Positions 9,728 through 21,557 of a stretch of 64,000 nucleotides of DNA are shown here, piece after piece. Under the pieces are notes generated by a model. It was given only the letters and a program-made list of their open reading frames with translations, ran no database searches and was not told the origin of the DNA. Position numbers and translations under genes: made by a program. Source of the DNA: Neostapfia colusana (taxonomy: Eukaryota > Streptophyta > Magnoliopsida > Poales > Poaceae); contig JASWHV010000001.1 in the NCBI GenBank assembly GCA_030760725.1, positions 74,545,683 to 74,609,682 on the forward strand. Direction: 5' to 3'. Position 1 is the first letter of the stretch. The number at the start of each line of letters is the position of its first letter.

Positions 9728-12254
9728 TGTAAGGGCCCAAGTTTTTTATTTGCTAAAAGTGTCCATCACACCACACCTCACCTCATTTGTGAAAATCATA
9801 TGAACACATTTGAAGAGCAAGTAACCACCATCAATAGATTCATTAGGAGATAAACTCACAAAGTGCAAAAGTGGTATTTCATAGTTCGGGTTCCAGACGA
9901 GCAGGGCTGAGCACATGTTTAACTCCTAAACTTTGTTAGGAATGCTCTTGCCAAATTTCACCCAAATCCTAAACCTTTTGAGGTATTTTAGGTACAATTA
10001 GTAAAAGGTTAGTTTGAACTTAAATTCAAATTCAAACTCCTTTCATCCCATGAATTTAAAAGCGGGATTCATATTCACACTCAGCACATTTTTGTGAGCT
10101 CACACACCAATTTTCACTCAATCTGGAGTTGATCTTGACATGAGCTAATTTAAGCAAATTCAAACCAAATTTGAATTTCAACTTAATGTGTGCTGTAAAT
10201 TCATTCCAAACAATTAACACTTTGATTCATTCAAATCTAAATGGACATTTGGTGAATTGTTCAAATGGACAAGGATATTAGGGTCCCCAAAATTAAGAGC
10301 AGTAGAGAAATTTAAGTTTTTAGGACAAAATAGCAATTGGGACCCACTGTCTGTCACACACGAGGTGAACCAATTTTTCAACCGGCACTCTGTTCTCCGG
10401 GCTGAAGCTGCGGATGCCACGGCGTGAACTCGATCGCCACCAGCTACTTCCGAGCTCTAGCGCTGGCACGCTCGCCCCAGCTCCTTATCTCCACGCCCGG
10501 GCGCCACAATACCAATTCTCCACTGCCTCAACGTCGCTCACGGAAAGAAACGTCGAACCACTCGCTGTTTCGGTGCGCCGACCACATCACCGTGAAACCC
10601 TTGCTCTCGTGCACCTCACACCCAACTGAGGCCGCAAGAAAGAGCGCAAGAACCCTCTGATCCTTCCGGACCACCTCCAAGGCCGTCTGCGCGCACGGTT
10701 GCCGAACCCTGACAAGGTTTTCGTCCCGGCAGCTGAGTTCTTCCGCCTCCACGCCAACTCGTCGCCCCGACGATATCGTCCACCGTTGGAGCTACTTCTT
10801 GGCCTCAGAGGTGCGTGAGAAGGTCTACTAGTTACCTTGCAAACCTAGAAACCTAGTATGCATCATACCGGCCGAAATTTGAAGTCTACAGCCGGCGGGT
10901 TCTCAGAACAGTCGCTAGAAAATTTAGAAATTCGTTGTACACACTTGGTTAGCGATCGATCGGGTTAGAGGAAGATTCTTAGGACTGCTGCGATCATCCT
11001 CGAGCAAACCCCAAGCCAAAACATCGTGTATAGCCTCGGTTTGCTTGAAAATTGTTCATCGCCAGAGAAATCACCTCGAGTCGTCGGTGAGGTCGGTGTT
11101 GCGGCCGTTTCCACCGTCAGCTAGGCTCATATCCTTGATCCCCGAGTTTTCCCGGTGCTGTAGGAGGAAACAACGGAGCATTTGGGGTTTTCCCGTGCTC
11201 AGTCCACATCGCCGGAGTTGCTCCACCTCGGTGCACCGTCAGGAGCTACTTTCCAGTCAACGTCGACCACCGCCGACCCCACCAACGTGTTCCTCATGTC
11301 GCACTAGGCCCTAGCGGCGAGTCTCGTGGATCTTGGCGCAGGGGATCGGCCGGCGGCGAGCTTCGCGGGAGTGCACCACCACGGGGCTGTCGGATGTCGA
11401 GAGGAAGACGAATACGGCGGGCACCAGCGGTCAGCCGATGTCTGAAGCGCGCGCGCCGCATTTAATTTAAACAAAGGGGCGGGTCCTGCTGTCAGCGGCT
11501 GAGTCAGCGCGGGAATCAATTTTTTGTTGGAAAATAAATCCGAATTCAGCTTCAACTTTAGAAATCCATAAGTTTTGCCAGGAAGCTCCAGATTTAGTGA
11601 ACCACATTTTGTTGGATTCAACTCTCTGAGTACTTCCCAACAAATCAAGTTTCACCTCGTGAAAACCTTTATTTCTCCAGAATTAATTCTTCAAAGTTTA
11701 AACTATTTAGAATTTTAACTGGAGAACTCTTTAGTGGAAAATTACGAAATCTAGCTAGGGTGTTCCTTATAATATCCATAAAAATTTAGCTACCATAAAA
11801 ATTTCAGATCCATCCAAGCTCATATGACCCACCTAATGGTGTGATTAATGAAACTGGTCCAGAGAAAAAAGAAAAATGTCCAGAACCACTTTTCATATTT
11901 TCTCTGAACTTGTTTAGCTCATATTTTTTCTAGGAATCTTCAAATTGTATGAAACCAATTCCATTAGAACCATCTGAAAATCTAGTTTCCAAAAAGTCAT
12001 GGCTTGCTCCATGAAAGTCCTTAGAAAAACCATAAGAGCTCTAATTAGGGCCAAACACACATTTATTTGTGCAGGGCTTAAATGAGCTTTGCTTCAAATG
12101 AAATTTGGCCAAATCTCTGTTTAGTTTGTATCCAAACCACAGTAAAAATTTCAGAGTCATTAAGACTGTCTAGCTATACTTATAGACTTCACAATATAAA
12201 CTTCAAATTCAATTGCATTTAAATTGACACGCATTATATGTTTATTTCGTATAG

Positions 12255-12332
12255 TCGCTAAGGTCGAAGAAGAGCCGGAGGTGTTAGACTTCATAACTCC
12301 GGAAGAACAACTAGCATACGACCAGAAGCAAG
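12255..12332 (+). other. Exon-like acidic block 1 in the E LTR
   Basis: This is a 78-nt open block between an acceptor-like ATAG and a GC-type donor-like AG|GCAAGC. Translation contains EEEPEVLDF, then TPEEQLA. It aligns with blocks in the solo LTR, both A LTRs and the B LTR. The length matches those of the A and solo copies in spite of compensating in-frame codon gains and losses. Confidence 0.5.
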
Positions 12333-13425
12333 GCAAGCTCTGGTTTGCATTAGCTGTTTCATAAAGTCTTTTGTTTTGAGAACTTACTTTATGTATTACT
12401 TATAATGGTGCATTAGAGTCTTGTTTGAAAACCCAAATGCATAGCCAAGAGAACCAGGATTTTGGGCTTAGGTTTTAAACCTCGACTAGCCACTACAATG
12501 CTAAATTAGTGTAGGATTCGGTACAAGTCGAGTAGATGGAACTACTCGCGAGAATAGGCTAGAGGCACACCACTCGAATAGAGATAGCAAATGAATCACA
12601 TGGCAAGAAAAATGAGACCGAACGGAGAGTAAGTGCAGTAGGACTTCGGGGCCAGGTGCCATAGCTCCGCTTGCATTGATTGAGGACTAAGCCGTGTGCA
12701 GGCCTGTTGAACAGGCTAGAACAGTACCGAAGACCTACCAGATATATGGAAACTGGGAAACCGATGTAATTCGTGTAGCGATCTGTTGAGACATTGCTTG
12801 TCGTCCAGAGGGTAGGTTGATAGAAGCGAGGTGTAAATCGGCTAGCGGACACTGAGGATGTTCCACGTAGAGACCCGCTCGGGACGATAGGACCGGTTCA
12901 ACACTTAGCTAATGGATGAAAGGTGGTTTCATCCGACGTCCGTGGTGATTGCTGTAGGCAACTTCGAGTACGGACGTACGTGATGGGTTATTCAGGTACT
13001 GCAAGTGTAAATCGATTATGATTGCAGTCCCTCGCGGTCAGTGAATACCACTTGATCGTTGTACCGTGACGTAGAAAGAACAGGCTAGCGTCATGTTAAA
13101 AGATTGCTGATTGAAAGATGTACTTTGCTTGTTAATGATTTTCTGTAGTTTAGAGCTAATTAAAGTTCATTTCAATCTTAGGCAAAACACATGAGAGAAA
13201 TGTGTTTCTTGTTTGATTGCAGCTCTCTTATGTGTCTTAGCACGAGGTTCTCCAACAACTTGTTGCTAAAACTTGAAAGTAAGATTCAACTAATTGGGCG
13301 TGTCTTTTGCAATATACATTCCTACTATACACTGTAAACCTAGCATGTAAAGTTTCATGTGTAGGTAAGACGGGTTAGTCTTGCTGAGCCATCGTGCTCA
13401 CTGCTTGTATTTGAAGCGTTTATAG

Positions 13426-13516
13426 GGTGCTATGAGGAGGAGGCTCCCGAGGAGGAGACGGACCCCCAAGAGAGAAAAACACCGTCGAGTGGGAGCCGTG
13501 CATGCCGCCGTGTTAG
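13426..13516 (+). other. Exon-like acidic block 2 in the E LTR
   Basis: It follows an acceptor-like TTTATAG. It starts in a phase compatible with block 1 and reads YEEEAPEEETDP. After a small frame-shifting difference it reaches EWEPCMPPC and a stop at 13514-13516, paralleling EWEPYTPR-stop in the A, B and solo LTRs. Confidence 0.4.
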
Positions 13517-13746
13517 TCTATGTTTGTGCTAGTGGGAACATATTCACGGGTTGAACGTGAACTCTTTTGTTTAGTCTATGCCCTTGAGTGTAGACTTGAC
13601 GTTATTTTGATGTAAACATGTTCATAAACTCATCCATGTAATAAAATTTTCGCTTGTGCTTTGTACCTTTTATGTGTTATCCGGTGTTGTGCAACGCAGC
13701 CCCTCAGCGTATCCTGGCTAGTCGAGACCATCAGGTCCTCGCAGCG

Positions 13747-13761
13747 TGGTATCAGAGCTCC
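13747..13761 (+). other. Primer binding site of Gypsy E
   Basis: tggtatcagagctcc lies three bases after the LTR end. The first twelve bases match the plant initiator tRNA-Met PBS. Confidence 0.85.
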
Positions 13762-14663
13762 ATTGAGGTTTAACGCACTTAAAAAGATTAAATTTTCAAA
13801 AACTCAGTGAGGAACGAGTTATTAGCCCATATAAGGATGTTATTAGTGTATAGCAAGTTGTAACACTAACCTATGTTCTTATATCGGAAAATCATGCATC
13901 TCGGGACTTCATATGTCTTGGGGGGTGCATGTAAGCGCTGTCCACCAGTGCACACAAGTTTAAGAGTGGAGCCTCACGGGTGATAGGTAACCCGACCAGC
14001 TTTAGTATCCGCTACGACTCTTCATGTCGTTTGGGTTATTCGAGCAACGCCCTTCCCTGGCATGCTACGGGCGAGTATGGGAGACCCCGTCACATGGTTA
14101 GTAACATGAACATGTAGCTCAAGGCGTGATTTGCTTGAGAACAACCGTGCGAGTGATGGCGGATGGTTGTATGGAACTGTATTGGGACCAGGTTCGGTGT
14201 GCAGCCGAAACTGACGACTGTGTGGTTTAATTGCAGGTAGTCTAACCAAGGATAGGTAGACGAGTAACATACGTGTGCGAGAGACGTTTAGTGCCACTGA
14301 ATTAATGAAGTCGGCTAAGTTTGGTATATGTTTTCTTTGTGAGGAACGTAGTACCGGCATGAACTAGATTACGCTTCGACGTCACAGTCCACTAAATGAT
14401 CAACACCGTTGTAAAACTTGAAGGTTTTGATCCAGAGCACTAAAAGTTTGATTTAACTCCTTCCCTTCATCAGGATGTTCAAAGTAAGCAAGTTTTAACC
14501 TTATAGCATATTAAGAATAGAGTCTTCTGTTTTCAGCTGAAATAATGCTGAAGTTATACAGAGGTTAGGGGTCGAGTTCTTTCGATGTTGGGGTCGTATT
14601 ATACATTTATGGAAAGCTTTGGAAGAGCTTTACAACTTTTCTATTGATGTCCAGAGATGTTTT
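13762..14663 (+). other. Leader of Gypsy E, first part
   Basis: Non-coding. It shares landmarks with the leaders of A and B, such as acgtgtgcgagag near 14270 and gtgaggaacgtagtaccggc near 14340. It is interrupted at 14663 by Copia F and resumes at 20983. Confidence 0.7.
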
Positions 14664-15595
14664 TGTAGGAAAACAATGCACTTTATAAATTAAATTAATT
14701 CCTAAAATTGTAACCATGCGCATGATGAATAATCCACAAGACATAAGCAGCAACATACATATAAAACAGATTATGTCTATCATATTCATGTGTAAGAGAC
14801 TCATCCTTACTTACAGTGCTGATGTCTCCAGCTTAAAAATGATGAGTCGAGTGTGTGAAAGAGACTGTAGAGGAAGCAGATCTTCTTTCGAGCACTCGCA
14901 CGAACGCTACCCAAAAACCTGATTCACCTCAACCCGTGAAGGTTCTTCAGCGAGGCGTGGTTTCGGAGACACTGCTCTCCCGCTCACTGGTGACACGCCG
15001 GTGAGTGGGATGGAAAGCTCTATGTTAGCGCACAACAACGTGGATCAGAGTGTAGTCGCTGATTCTTTCTAGAACGGAGTGAAGTTCTATCTTTCTGAAC
15101 ATGTATACAGGTCCTTTATATAGCAGGAACACCACTAGTAACTGACAATAATTAGTCACAATTATGCAGCGTATTTCAGCTCATTTAACTGAATGCAATG
15201 AAGCACCGGTAACTAAAATATTATTAGCTGTCGTAACTAAGACATAATTGGTATTCAAAACTGTTTCACAACACAGATAATTGCGAGTAGCCAAGTCGTG
15301 TTAGTGGCTATTTTAACAAAAAGAAAGATATTAGGATTATTGCGTCAGTCGCCACGTCGCAAGTCACAAGTCACGAGATAATTCATGAAAAAATACGTGA
15401 ATACGCGTGCTTGTGCGTGTGACTTTGTTGTGACTGTAACTCATCCTTCTCTCATATATTCCACATAAAGAAAATAAATTCCCTTGTAAATGGTTGTTAC
15501 TATCCTCAAATAGTCAATGTGGGATTAATGCCTTCTTTATAGCTTTTGGAATTCAAGAGAGAATAATTGGGCCTAAAAGCCCAAATATTCCAACA
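14664..15595 (-). repeat. 3' LTR of Copia F
   Basis: On the minus strand it starts TGTTGGAATATTTGGGC right after a purine tract (TTTGGTGGGGAT, plus 15596-15607) and ends ...TTTTCCTACA. It pairs with 20050-20982. Confidence 0.9.
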
Positions 15596-15607
15596 ATCCC
15601 CACCAAA

Positions 15608-16147
15608 TTCCCAAAACACCACTTACACGACTTCTCGTATGTCCACGATGTTGTTTGATTTACCAGTATAATCATTGAGACCTGTTGGTTTGAACATTCA
15701 TCTTGATCTAAAAAATTTGCTAACACAACTACACAATGGACTATGCCTTGAATCGATAGTTTTGTGTGAGCTGGTTTCATTCAAAGATAAAGCTGATACT
15801 TGGCGCCTATTGAGCCAGTCCTCGGATGGAGCTTATAAGTCATACTTCCGTGTCTCATTCATGAGCTTCGTAGAGAGTTCTCAAATCTCATAGACCGCGA
15901 CCAACAGTCAGCTCATATAGGTGTGTTCGTACAAGAATACTCTGTAGGACAGTATCTTGCATTGTAGCCTCCGAACATATTAAGACTTCAAGTCAGCCTT
16001 CCTTACAGAATGGAGAGTATTGCATCTTCACAAGAGAAGGTACTATATGGTTATGTACTCTCCTAGTCATACATAGAACTTGTTCTTCTCAAAACCTAAT
16101 TCACGAGATCTCCGATCACATAGGTTCGAGTTACCACTGTGTATAAC
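15608..16147 (-). other. 3' untranslated region of Copia F
   Basis: Non-coding sequence between the RNase H stop region (near 16148) and the polypurine tract. Small open frames on both strands match nothing known to me. Confidence 0.6.
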
Positions 16148-17616
16148 TCAGGTGGGCCTCAATCCCATCTCCTTTGATGCACTATCTATCAAATTTCTTG
16201 ATAGACCTTTTGTAAAGGGGTCTGCCAGATTCTTAGCCGTTTGAATATAGTCAATGGCTATCACTCTGGAGTTTCTCAATTTTCTGACAAATTTTAACCT
16301 TATTTTCACATGTCTTGAGGATTTCATATTATCTTTTGTACTTGACACCTTCGCAAGAACTGTTTGATTGTCACAATACATAAGAATTGGTGGTATTGAC
16401 TTTTCCACCACTGGTAAATCCATCAAGAGTTCCTTCAGCCACTCTGCTTCTACGGAGGTTGTATCTAATGTTGTAAGCTCTGCTTCCATGGTTGACCTTG
16501 TCAAAATAGTCTATTTACAAGACCTCCATGAAACAGCTGCTCCTCTAAGAGTAAAGACATAACCACTTGTTGCCTTTATCTCATCAGCATCAGAAATCCA
16601 ATTGGAATCACTATAAACCTCCAAAACTTTAGGGTCTCCTGTATAGTGAAGTCCATAACTCATTGTACCACACAAGTAGCGCATAACTCTTTCAAGCGCG
16701 CCCCAATAATCATCTCCTGGGTTAGCAATAAATTGTCTCAATTTTCTAACCGCAAAGGAAATGTCAGGTCGAGTAGCACTAGCTAGGTACATGAGTGAAC
16801 CAATTATCTGAGAATATCTCAATTGGTCTCTTCCTAGTCTTTTATTCTTTCGAAGAATTATACTAGGATCATATGGTGTTGGTGAAGGCTTGCTGTCCAA
16901 TAGCCAAAACGGCTCAAGACCTTCTCAACATAATGAAATTGCAAGAGAGTAATCTCATTCTCATTTTTTATCAGCTTGATGTTTAAGATAACATCAGCCT
17001 CACCTAGATCTTTCACATCAAAATTTTGGAACAGGAAAGATTTTACCTCATTTATCACATCAATATCAGTTCCAAAAATTAATATATCATCCACATATAA
17101 ACACATGATCACTCCTCTACCGCCACCATATCGATAATATACACATTTATCAACCTCATTGACAACAAAGCCTGCTTGTGTCATGGTACTATCAAACTTC
17201 TCATGCCACTGCTTTGGTGCCTGTTTAAGACCATATAGAGATTTCTTTAACTTACACACCTTATTCCCTTGACCGGGTATCTCAAATCCTTCTGGCTGAT
17301 CCATATATATCTCCTCATCTAACTCTACAATAAGGAAAGCCGTCTTCACATCCATTTGATGAATTAGAAGACCGTGTGAGGCAGCCAAAGATGGGAGTAC
17401 TCAAATCGTTGTCATTCTAGTAACGGGTGAGTAAGTATCCAAAAAGTCTTCTCCTTCTTTTTGTGTATAACCCTTCGCCACGAGCTTGGCCTTGTACTTC
17501 TCAATCGTACCATCAGATCTAAGCTTTTTCTTGAACACCCACTTACACCCAACCGTCTTACAACCGAATGGACGATCCACTACATCCCAGGTTCCGTTAG
17601 TCACGATGGATTCCAT
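16148..17616 (-). pseudogene. Copia F reverse transcriptase and RNase H pseudogene
   Basis: RT starts within 17401-17616 (KTVGCKWVFKKK, VAKGYTQKEG). After a stop near 17400 it continues at 16858-17388 with MDVKTAFL, KKSLYGLKQAPKQWHEKF and the intact catalytic box LYVDDILIFG near 17080-17105. A frame change near 16880 leads into RNase H (YSQIIGSLMYLASATRPDIS; SDSNWISDADEIKATSGYVF), then a stop at 16511-16513. The last part, 16148-16504, contains MEAELTTLDT, YCDNQTVLAK, SRHVKIRLKFVR and LADPFTKGL. The RT active site survives but the frame is broken at least three times. Confidence 0.9.
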
Positions 17617-17848
17617 CTCTTTACGAACTGCATCCTTCCAATCGTTTGCATCAGGAGATGCAAACGCCTATAGGATGGATCTGGGTGTATCATCCACAAG
17701 ATAAAACAATGAAATCATCAACAAAGGATTTTGGAATCCTTTGTCTCTTGCTCATTCTATGAGTTGTTTCATTGCTTTCTCCATCATATGACTGTAATGA
17801 ATTTTCTGATGGTGTAAAATGGGGTTGTTCTAAGGTTTCGAATGAAGG

Positions 17849-19158
17849 TTAATTTGTGTCATGTGTAGAGCTACGTGTATTATTCATAGGAAAAATACTT
17901 TCAAAAAATGTGGCATCTCGGGATTCAACTATTGTGTCAACAAGTACAAGAGGTGAATCGGATCTGATTACTTGAAATCTATAAGCAGGACTATTCGAGG
18001 CATAGCCAATAAATATGCCATCAACAATATTAGGTCCGGGTTTACGCTTTTTGACTATTGGAATATTTAACATAGCCAAACACCCCCATGTGTGTAGGTA
18101 AGAAAGAGATGGCTTTCTTCCTTTCCAGCCTTCATATGGAGTCTTCTCACTATTTTTAGTGGGAACTCTGTTTAGTACATGGTTTGCAGTTAGAACTGCC
18201 TCCCCCACCATTTCTTAGATAAACCTGCAGTATCTAACATGGCATTCACTAGGTCTATTAGAGTGCGGTTTTTCCTCTCGGCAACCCCATTTGATTGGGG
18301 TGAGTAGGGAGGTGTCCTTTCATGTACGACTCCATTCTCGACACAAAATTGGGTGAACTCATTTGAGAAATACTCTCTCCCACGATCAGATCTAATTCTC
18401 TTGATCTTTCTTTCTAGTTGATTCTCAATCTTAGCCTTATAGATTTTAAAGTAATCTAATGCCTCATCCTTTGATTTAAGTAAATACACATAACAATAGC
18501 GAGTTGAATCTTCAATAAATGTCATTAAGTATTTCTTTTCCCCGTCAGTTAATACACCATTCATTTCACAAAGATCAACATTAATGAGTTCTAAAAGTGT
18601 CGTATTCCGTTCATCAACAACAAAGTGAGGTTTTCTTGCCTGTTTAGCTTGCACATAAGCTTGACACTTATAACCTTTCAGAACAGGAATTTTAGGAATT
18701 AAATTCGAGGTAGATAGCCGTGAGATGCATCCAAAATTTATATGACATAACCGCGAGTGCCAAACACTCGCTTCATCATATTTATTAAAAAGATTCACCA
18801 CAAAGCTACTAAAATGTGAAAGAGAAAAATGGAACAAGCCTCCACTGCCATATCTTTTTCCAATAAAGAGTCCACATTTTGAAATGACTACTTTATTAGA
18901 CTCAAATACCAACTTAAATCCGTCTCGACACAATAATGAGCCACTGACTAGATTTTTATTTATTGATGGGGCATGTTGCACGTTCTTCAGCTGCACGGTC
19001 TTTCCCGAAGTGAACTTCAGACTGACCGTACCAACACAATAAACAGAAACACGTGAGCCGTTTCCCATCAGGACGGAGGCACCGTGGGTAGCCTGATTGA
19101 AAGAAAACATAGATACATCAGCACAAACATGAATACTAGCCCCTGTATCAATCCACCA
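17849..19158 (-). pseudogene. Copia F protease-integrase pseudogene
   Basis: Just downstream of the gag stop, the motif WWIDTGASIHVC (protease Asp box) is readable near 19120-19158. A long open stretch, 18190-19110, carries the rest of protease, the GAG-pre-integrase zinc site (WHSRLCHINF ... KCQAYVQAKQ, where one expected zinc-binding cysteine appears altered) and the integrase core with aspartates in NVDLCEMNG and IRSDRGREY and glutamate in GVAERKNRT. A frameshift near 18200 passes to 17849-18211 (NHVLNRVPTKNSEKTPYEGW, FIGYASNSPAYRF). Confidence 0.85.
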
Positions 19159-19999
19159 TTAAGTAGGTTGACATGTTGTTAAAACAGTATATGTATTACC
19201 ATACCCTGTTACTCTAGCTTCGCTAATAACCATGTTGGCAGATTTTTGCTGGTTTTTGTTGCCCTTCCTGTCTGTGCACTTTTTGGTAAAATGCCCAACC
19301 TTGCCACAGACATAGCATTCAACCTCAGCCATGTTTATCTTCTTCTTCTCCTTTCTCTTGAAGTTGGTGGTGTGTACAACTTTATTTTTCCCTTTCTTTG
19401 GTCCAACATGTTGCATGACATTAGCACTAGATTGTCCTTCATGCACCTTGGACGCGCCATCCTTTGCCCGAGCTTTTTCCTCCACATCAAGAGAAGCCAA
19501 CAAATCCTCAACAGAAATGTTCTGTCTCTTATGTTTTAGAGATGTGGCAAATCCCCTCCAAGATGGAGGTAATTTGGCAATAATGCCCCCAGCCACAACG
19601 ATCAGGCAAATTTAGTCCAAGTTGTTGGAGCTCTCCAACGATGAGTTGTATTTCATGAGCCTGCTCAACCACTGAACGGTTGTCTGCCATCTTAAAATCA
19701 TGATAGCGCTCCATGACATACAACTCATGTCCAGTATCCGACGCAGCGTACTTCTGTTCAATGGCCTCCCAGAGCTCTTTTGCGCTCTTATGAGTCATAT
19801 AAACATCACACAGTTTGTCAGATAGCACACTCAAAATGAAGCCCACTGCCATCACATTAGACTTATCAAACTCAGCCTGTTTTTCAACAGTCATGGGTCG
19901 AGGCTTTAGAACATAAGATATGTCCATAGCAGTGAGCCACAAGTCAAGTTTTGTAGCCCATCTCTTAAAGTTCGAACCAGCGAACTTCTCAGGTTTCAT
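19159..19999 (-). pseudogene. Copia F gag pseudogene
   Basis: The start at 19999 gives MKPEKFAGSNFKRWATKLDL, a typical Copia gag N-terminus. It continues through WEAIEQKYAA and VVEQAHEIQL to a frameshift near 19590. The C-terminal part, 19159-19596, has LPPSWRGFATSLKH, a basic linker and an intact knuckle (CYVCGKVGHFTKKC). It stops at 19159-19161, immediately before the protease motif. Gag and pol were probably one frame, so this stop is likely a mutation. Confidence 0.85.
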
Positions 20000-20049
20000 C
20001 GCATCAGAAAAGCTATTACCATCTTAAATTGCCTATCAGGTTTTTGGAT

Positions 20050-20982
20050 TGTAGAAAAACAATGCACTTTATAAATAAAATTAATTCCTAAAATTGTAAC
20101 CATACGCATGATGAATAATCCACAAGACATAAGCAACAACATACATGTAAAATAGATTATGTCTATCATATTCATGCGTAAGAGACTCATCCTTCCTTAC
20201 AGTGCTGATGTCTCCAGCTTAAAAATGATGAGTCGAGTGTGTGAAAGAGACTGTAGAGGAAGCAGTACTTCTTTCCAGCAGTCGCGCGAACGCTACCCGA
20301 AAACCTGATTCGCTTCAACCTGTGCATGTTCTTCAGCGAGGCGTGGCTTAGGAGACACTGCTCTCCCGCTCACTTGTGACACGCCAGTGAGTGGGATGGA
20401 AAGGCTCTATGTTAGCGCACAACAACGTGGATCAGAGTGTAGTCACTGATTCTTTCTAGAACGGAGTGAAGTTCTGTCTTTCTGAATATTTATACAGGTC
20501 CTTTATATAGCAGCAACACCACTAGTAACTAACAATAATTAGTCAAAATTATGCAGCATATTTCAACTCATTTAACTGAATGCAACAAAACACCAGTAAC
20601 TGAAATATTATTAGCTGCTGTAACTGAGACATAATTGGTATTCAAAACTGTTTCGCAACACAGATAATTGCGAGCCAAGTCCTGCTAGTTGCTATTTCAA
20701 TAAAAAAGAAAGATATTAGGATTATTGCACCAGTCGCCACGTCGTAAGTCATAAATCACGCGATAATTCACGCGAAAATACGCGAATACGCGCGCACATG
20801 CGTGTGACTTTGTGTGTGACTGTAACTCATCCTTCTCTCATGTATTCCACACAAAGAAAAATAACTTCCCTTATAAATGGGTGTTACTCTCCTCAAATAG
20901 TCAATGTGGGATTAATGCCTTCTTTATAGCTTTTGGAATTCAATAGAGAATAGTTGGGCCTAAAATCCCAAATATTCCAACA
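20050..20982 (-). repeat. 5' LTR of Copia F
   Basis: This is the pair of 14664-15595. On the minus strand it runs from TGTTGGAATATTTGGG (ending at 20982) to ...TTTTTCTACA at 20050. Differences from the 3' LTR are mostly transitions plus a few 1-3 bp gaps. Confidence 0.9.
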
Positions 20983-21557
20983 GTTTCATCTCTTAACTAG
21001 TCGAAAAATGCAGTAGAGTTGAAACTGTCCAGAAAACAGGGTAGAGCAAATACTCTCTGTAACTCTATAAATTGAGCATAACTTCCTGCATAAAATCCAA
21101 AAATAGAAAATGAGGTAGTTCTGAAAAGTTAATGAGATAGGTTACAACTTTGTAACAAAGAGTTTTGTCAAAATTGAGATAGAATTAACTGGAATTCTTG
21201 GATCAAATAAGTACCTCAAGCAAAGAGGTGTTGTCCAATTTTCTCCAGAAATTAAGTAGAATTTGACATCTCATAACTTTTGAACCAGGAAAGATCTAAG
21301 GCCAAACAATACATTCTAGAAAGCTATTGAAGTTAACTTTAACTTTGATGTTGAGCTCCAAAACTGGTTTTGCTTTTAGCATAGTCTAAATCAGGCTAAA
21401 AGGGAAACTGGTCAGGGCTGTCAGTTTGGGCAGCAGACCAGCAATCAAATTTGTGCTAAGTTTGATATGTGTTTCCAAGTTTTATGAGTTCAATGACATG
21501 TTTTATGTTATAACTCAATAATTTACTGTTGAAATGAATATTTGACCTTTTTCAAAT
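20983..21557 (+). other. Leader of Gypsy E, second part
   Basis: It resumes the E leader after Copia F. It resembles B-leader text (ctgtccagaa, gcataacttcctg, cataacttttgaacca, gaagttaactttaactttga) at 58160-58480. It ends with a pyrimidine-rich stretch and gtttctacag at 21561-21570, just where the following ORF begins. Confidence 0.65.

Larger units (their letters stand above)
9728..13743 (+). repeat. 5' LTR of Gypsy E (~4.0 kb)
   Basis: It starts TGTAAGGGCCCAAG, comparable to TGTAAAAGCCCAAG in A and B, and ends ...CCTCGCA three bases before the PBS. Internally it has the family layout: an AT-rich first part, a GC-rich segment (about 10390-11460), an AT-rich part, and two exon-like blocks at 12255-12332 and 13426-13516. 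Its length is nearly identical to the A and B LTRs despite strong sequence divergence. Confidence 0.8.
14664..20982 (-). mobile_element. Complete Copia element F nested in Gypsy E
   Basis: Two LTRs (14664-15595 and 20050-20982, 932 and 933 bp) flank gag, protease, integrase, RT and RNase H in Copia order on the minus strand. The flanking five bases are GTTTT (14659-14663) and GTTTC (20983-20987), a target duplication with one mismatch. The LTRs differ at roughly 25 positions in the first ~365 bp, so this is not a young insertion. Coding regions carry several stops and frameshifts. I do not recognise a canonical PBS beside the 5' LTR. Confidence 0.9.

Noticed and set aside
13747..13761. tRNA-Met fragment
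   Set aside because: It is the retrotransposon primer binding site, complementary to the tRNA 3' end, located next to an LTR; the same applies at 3771, 46184 and 57019.
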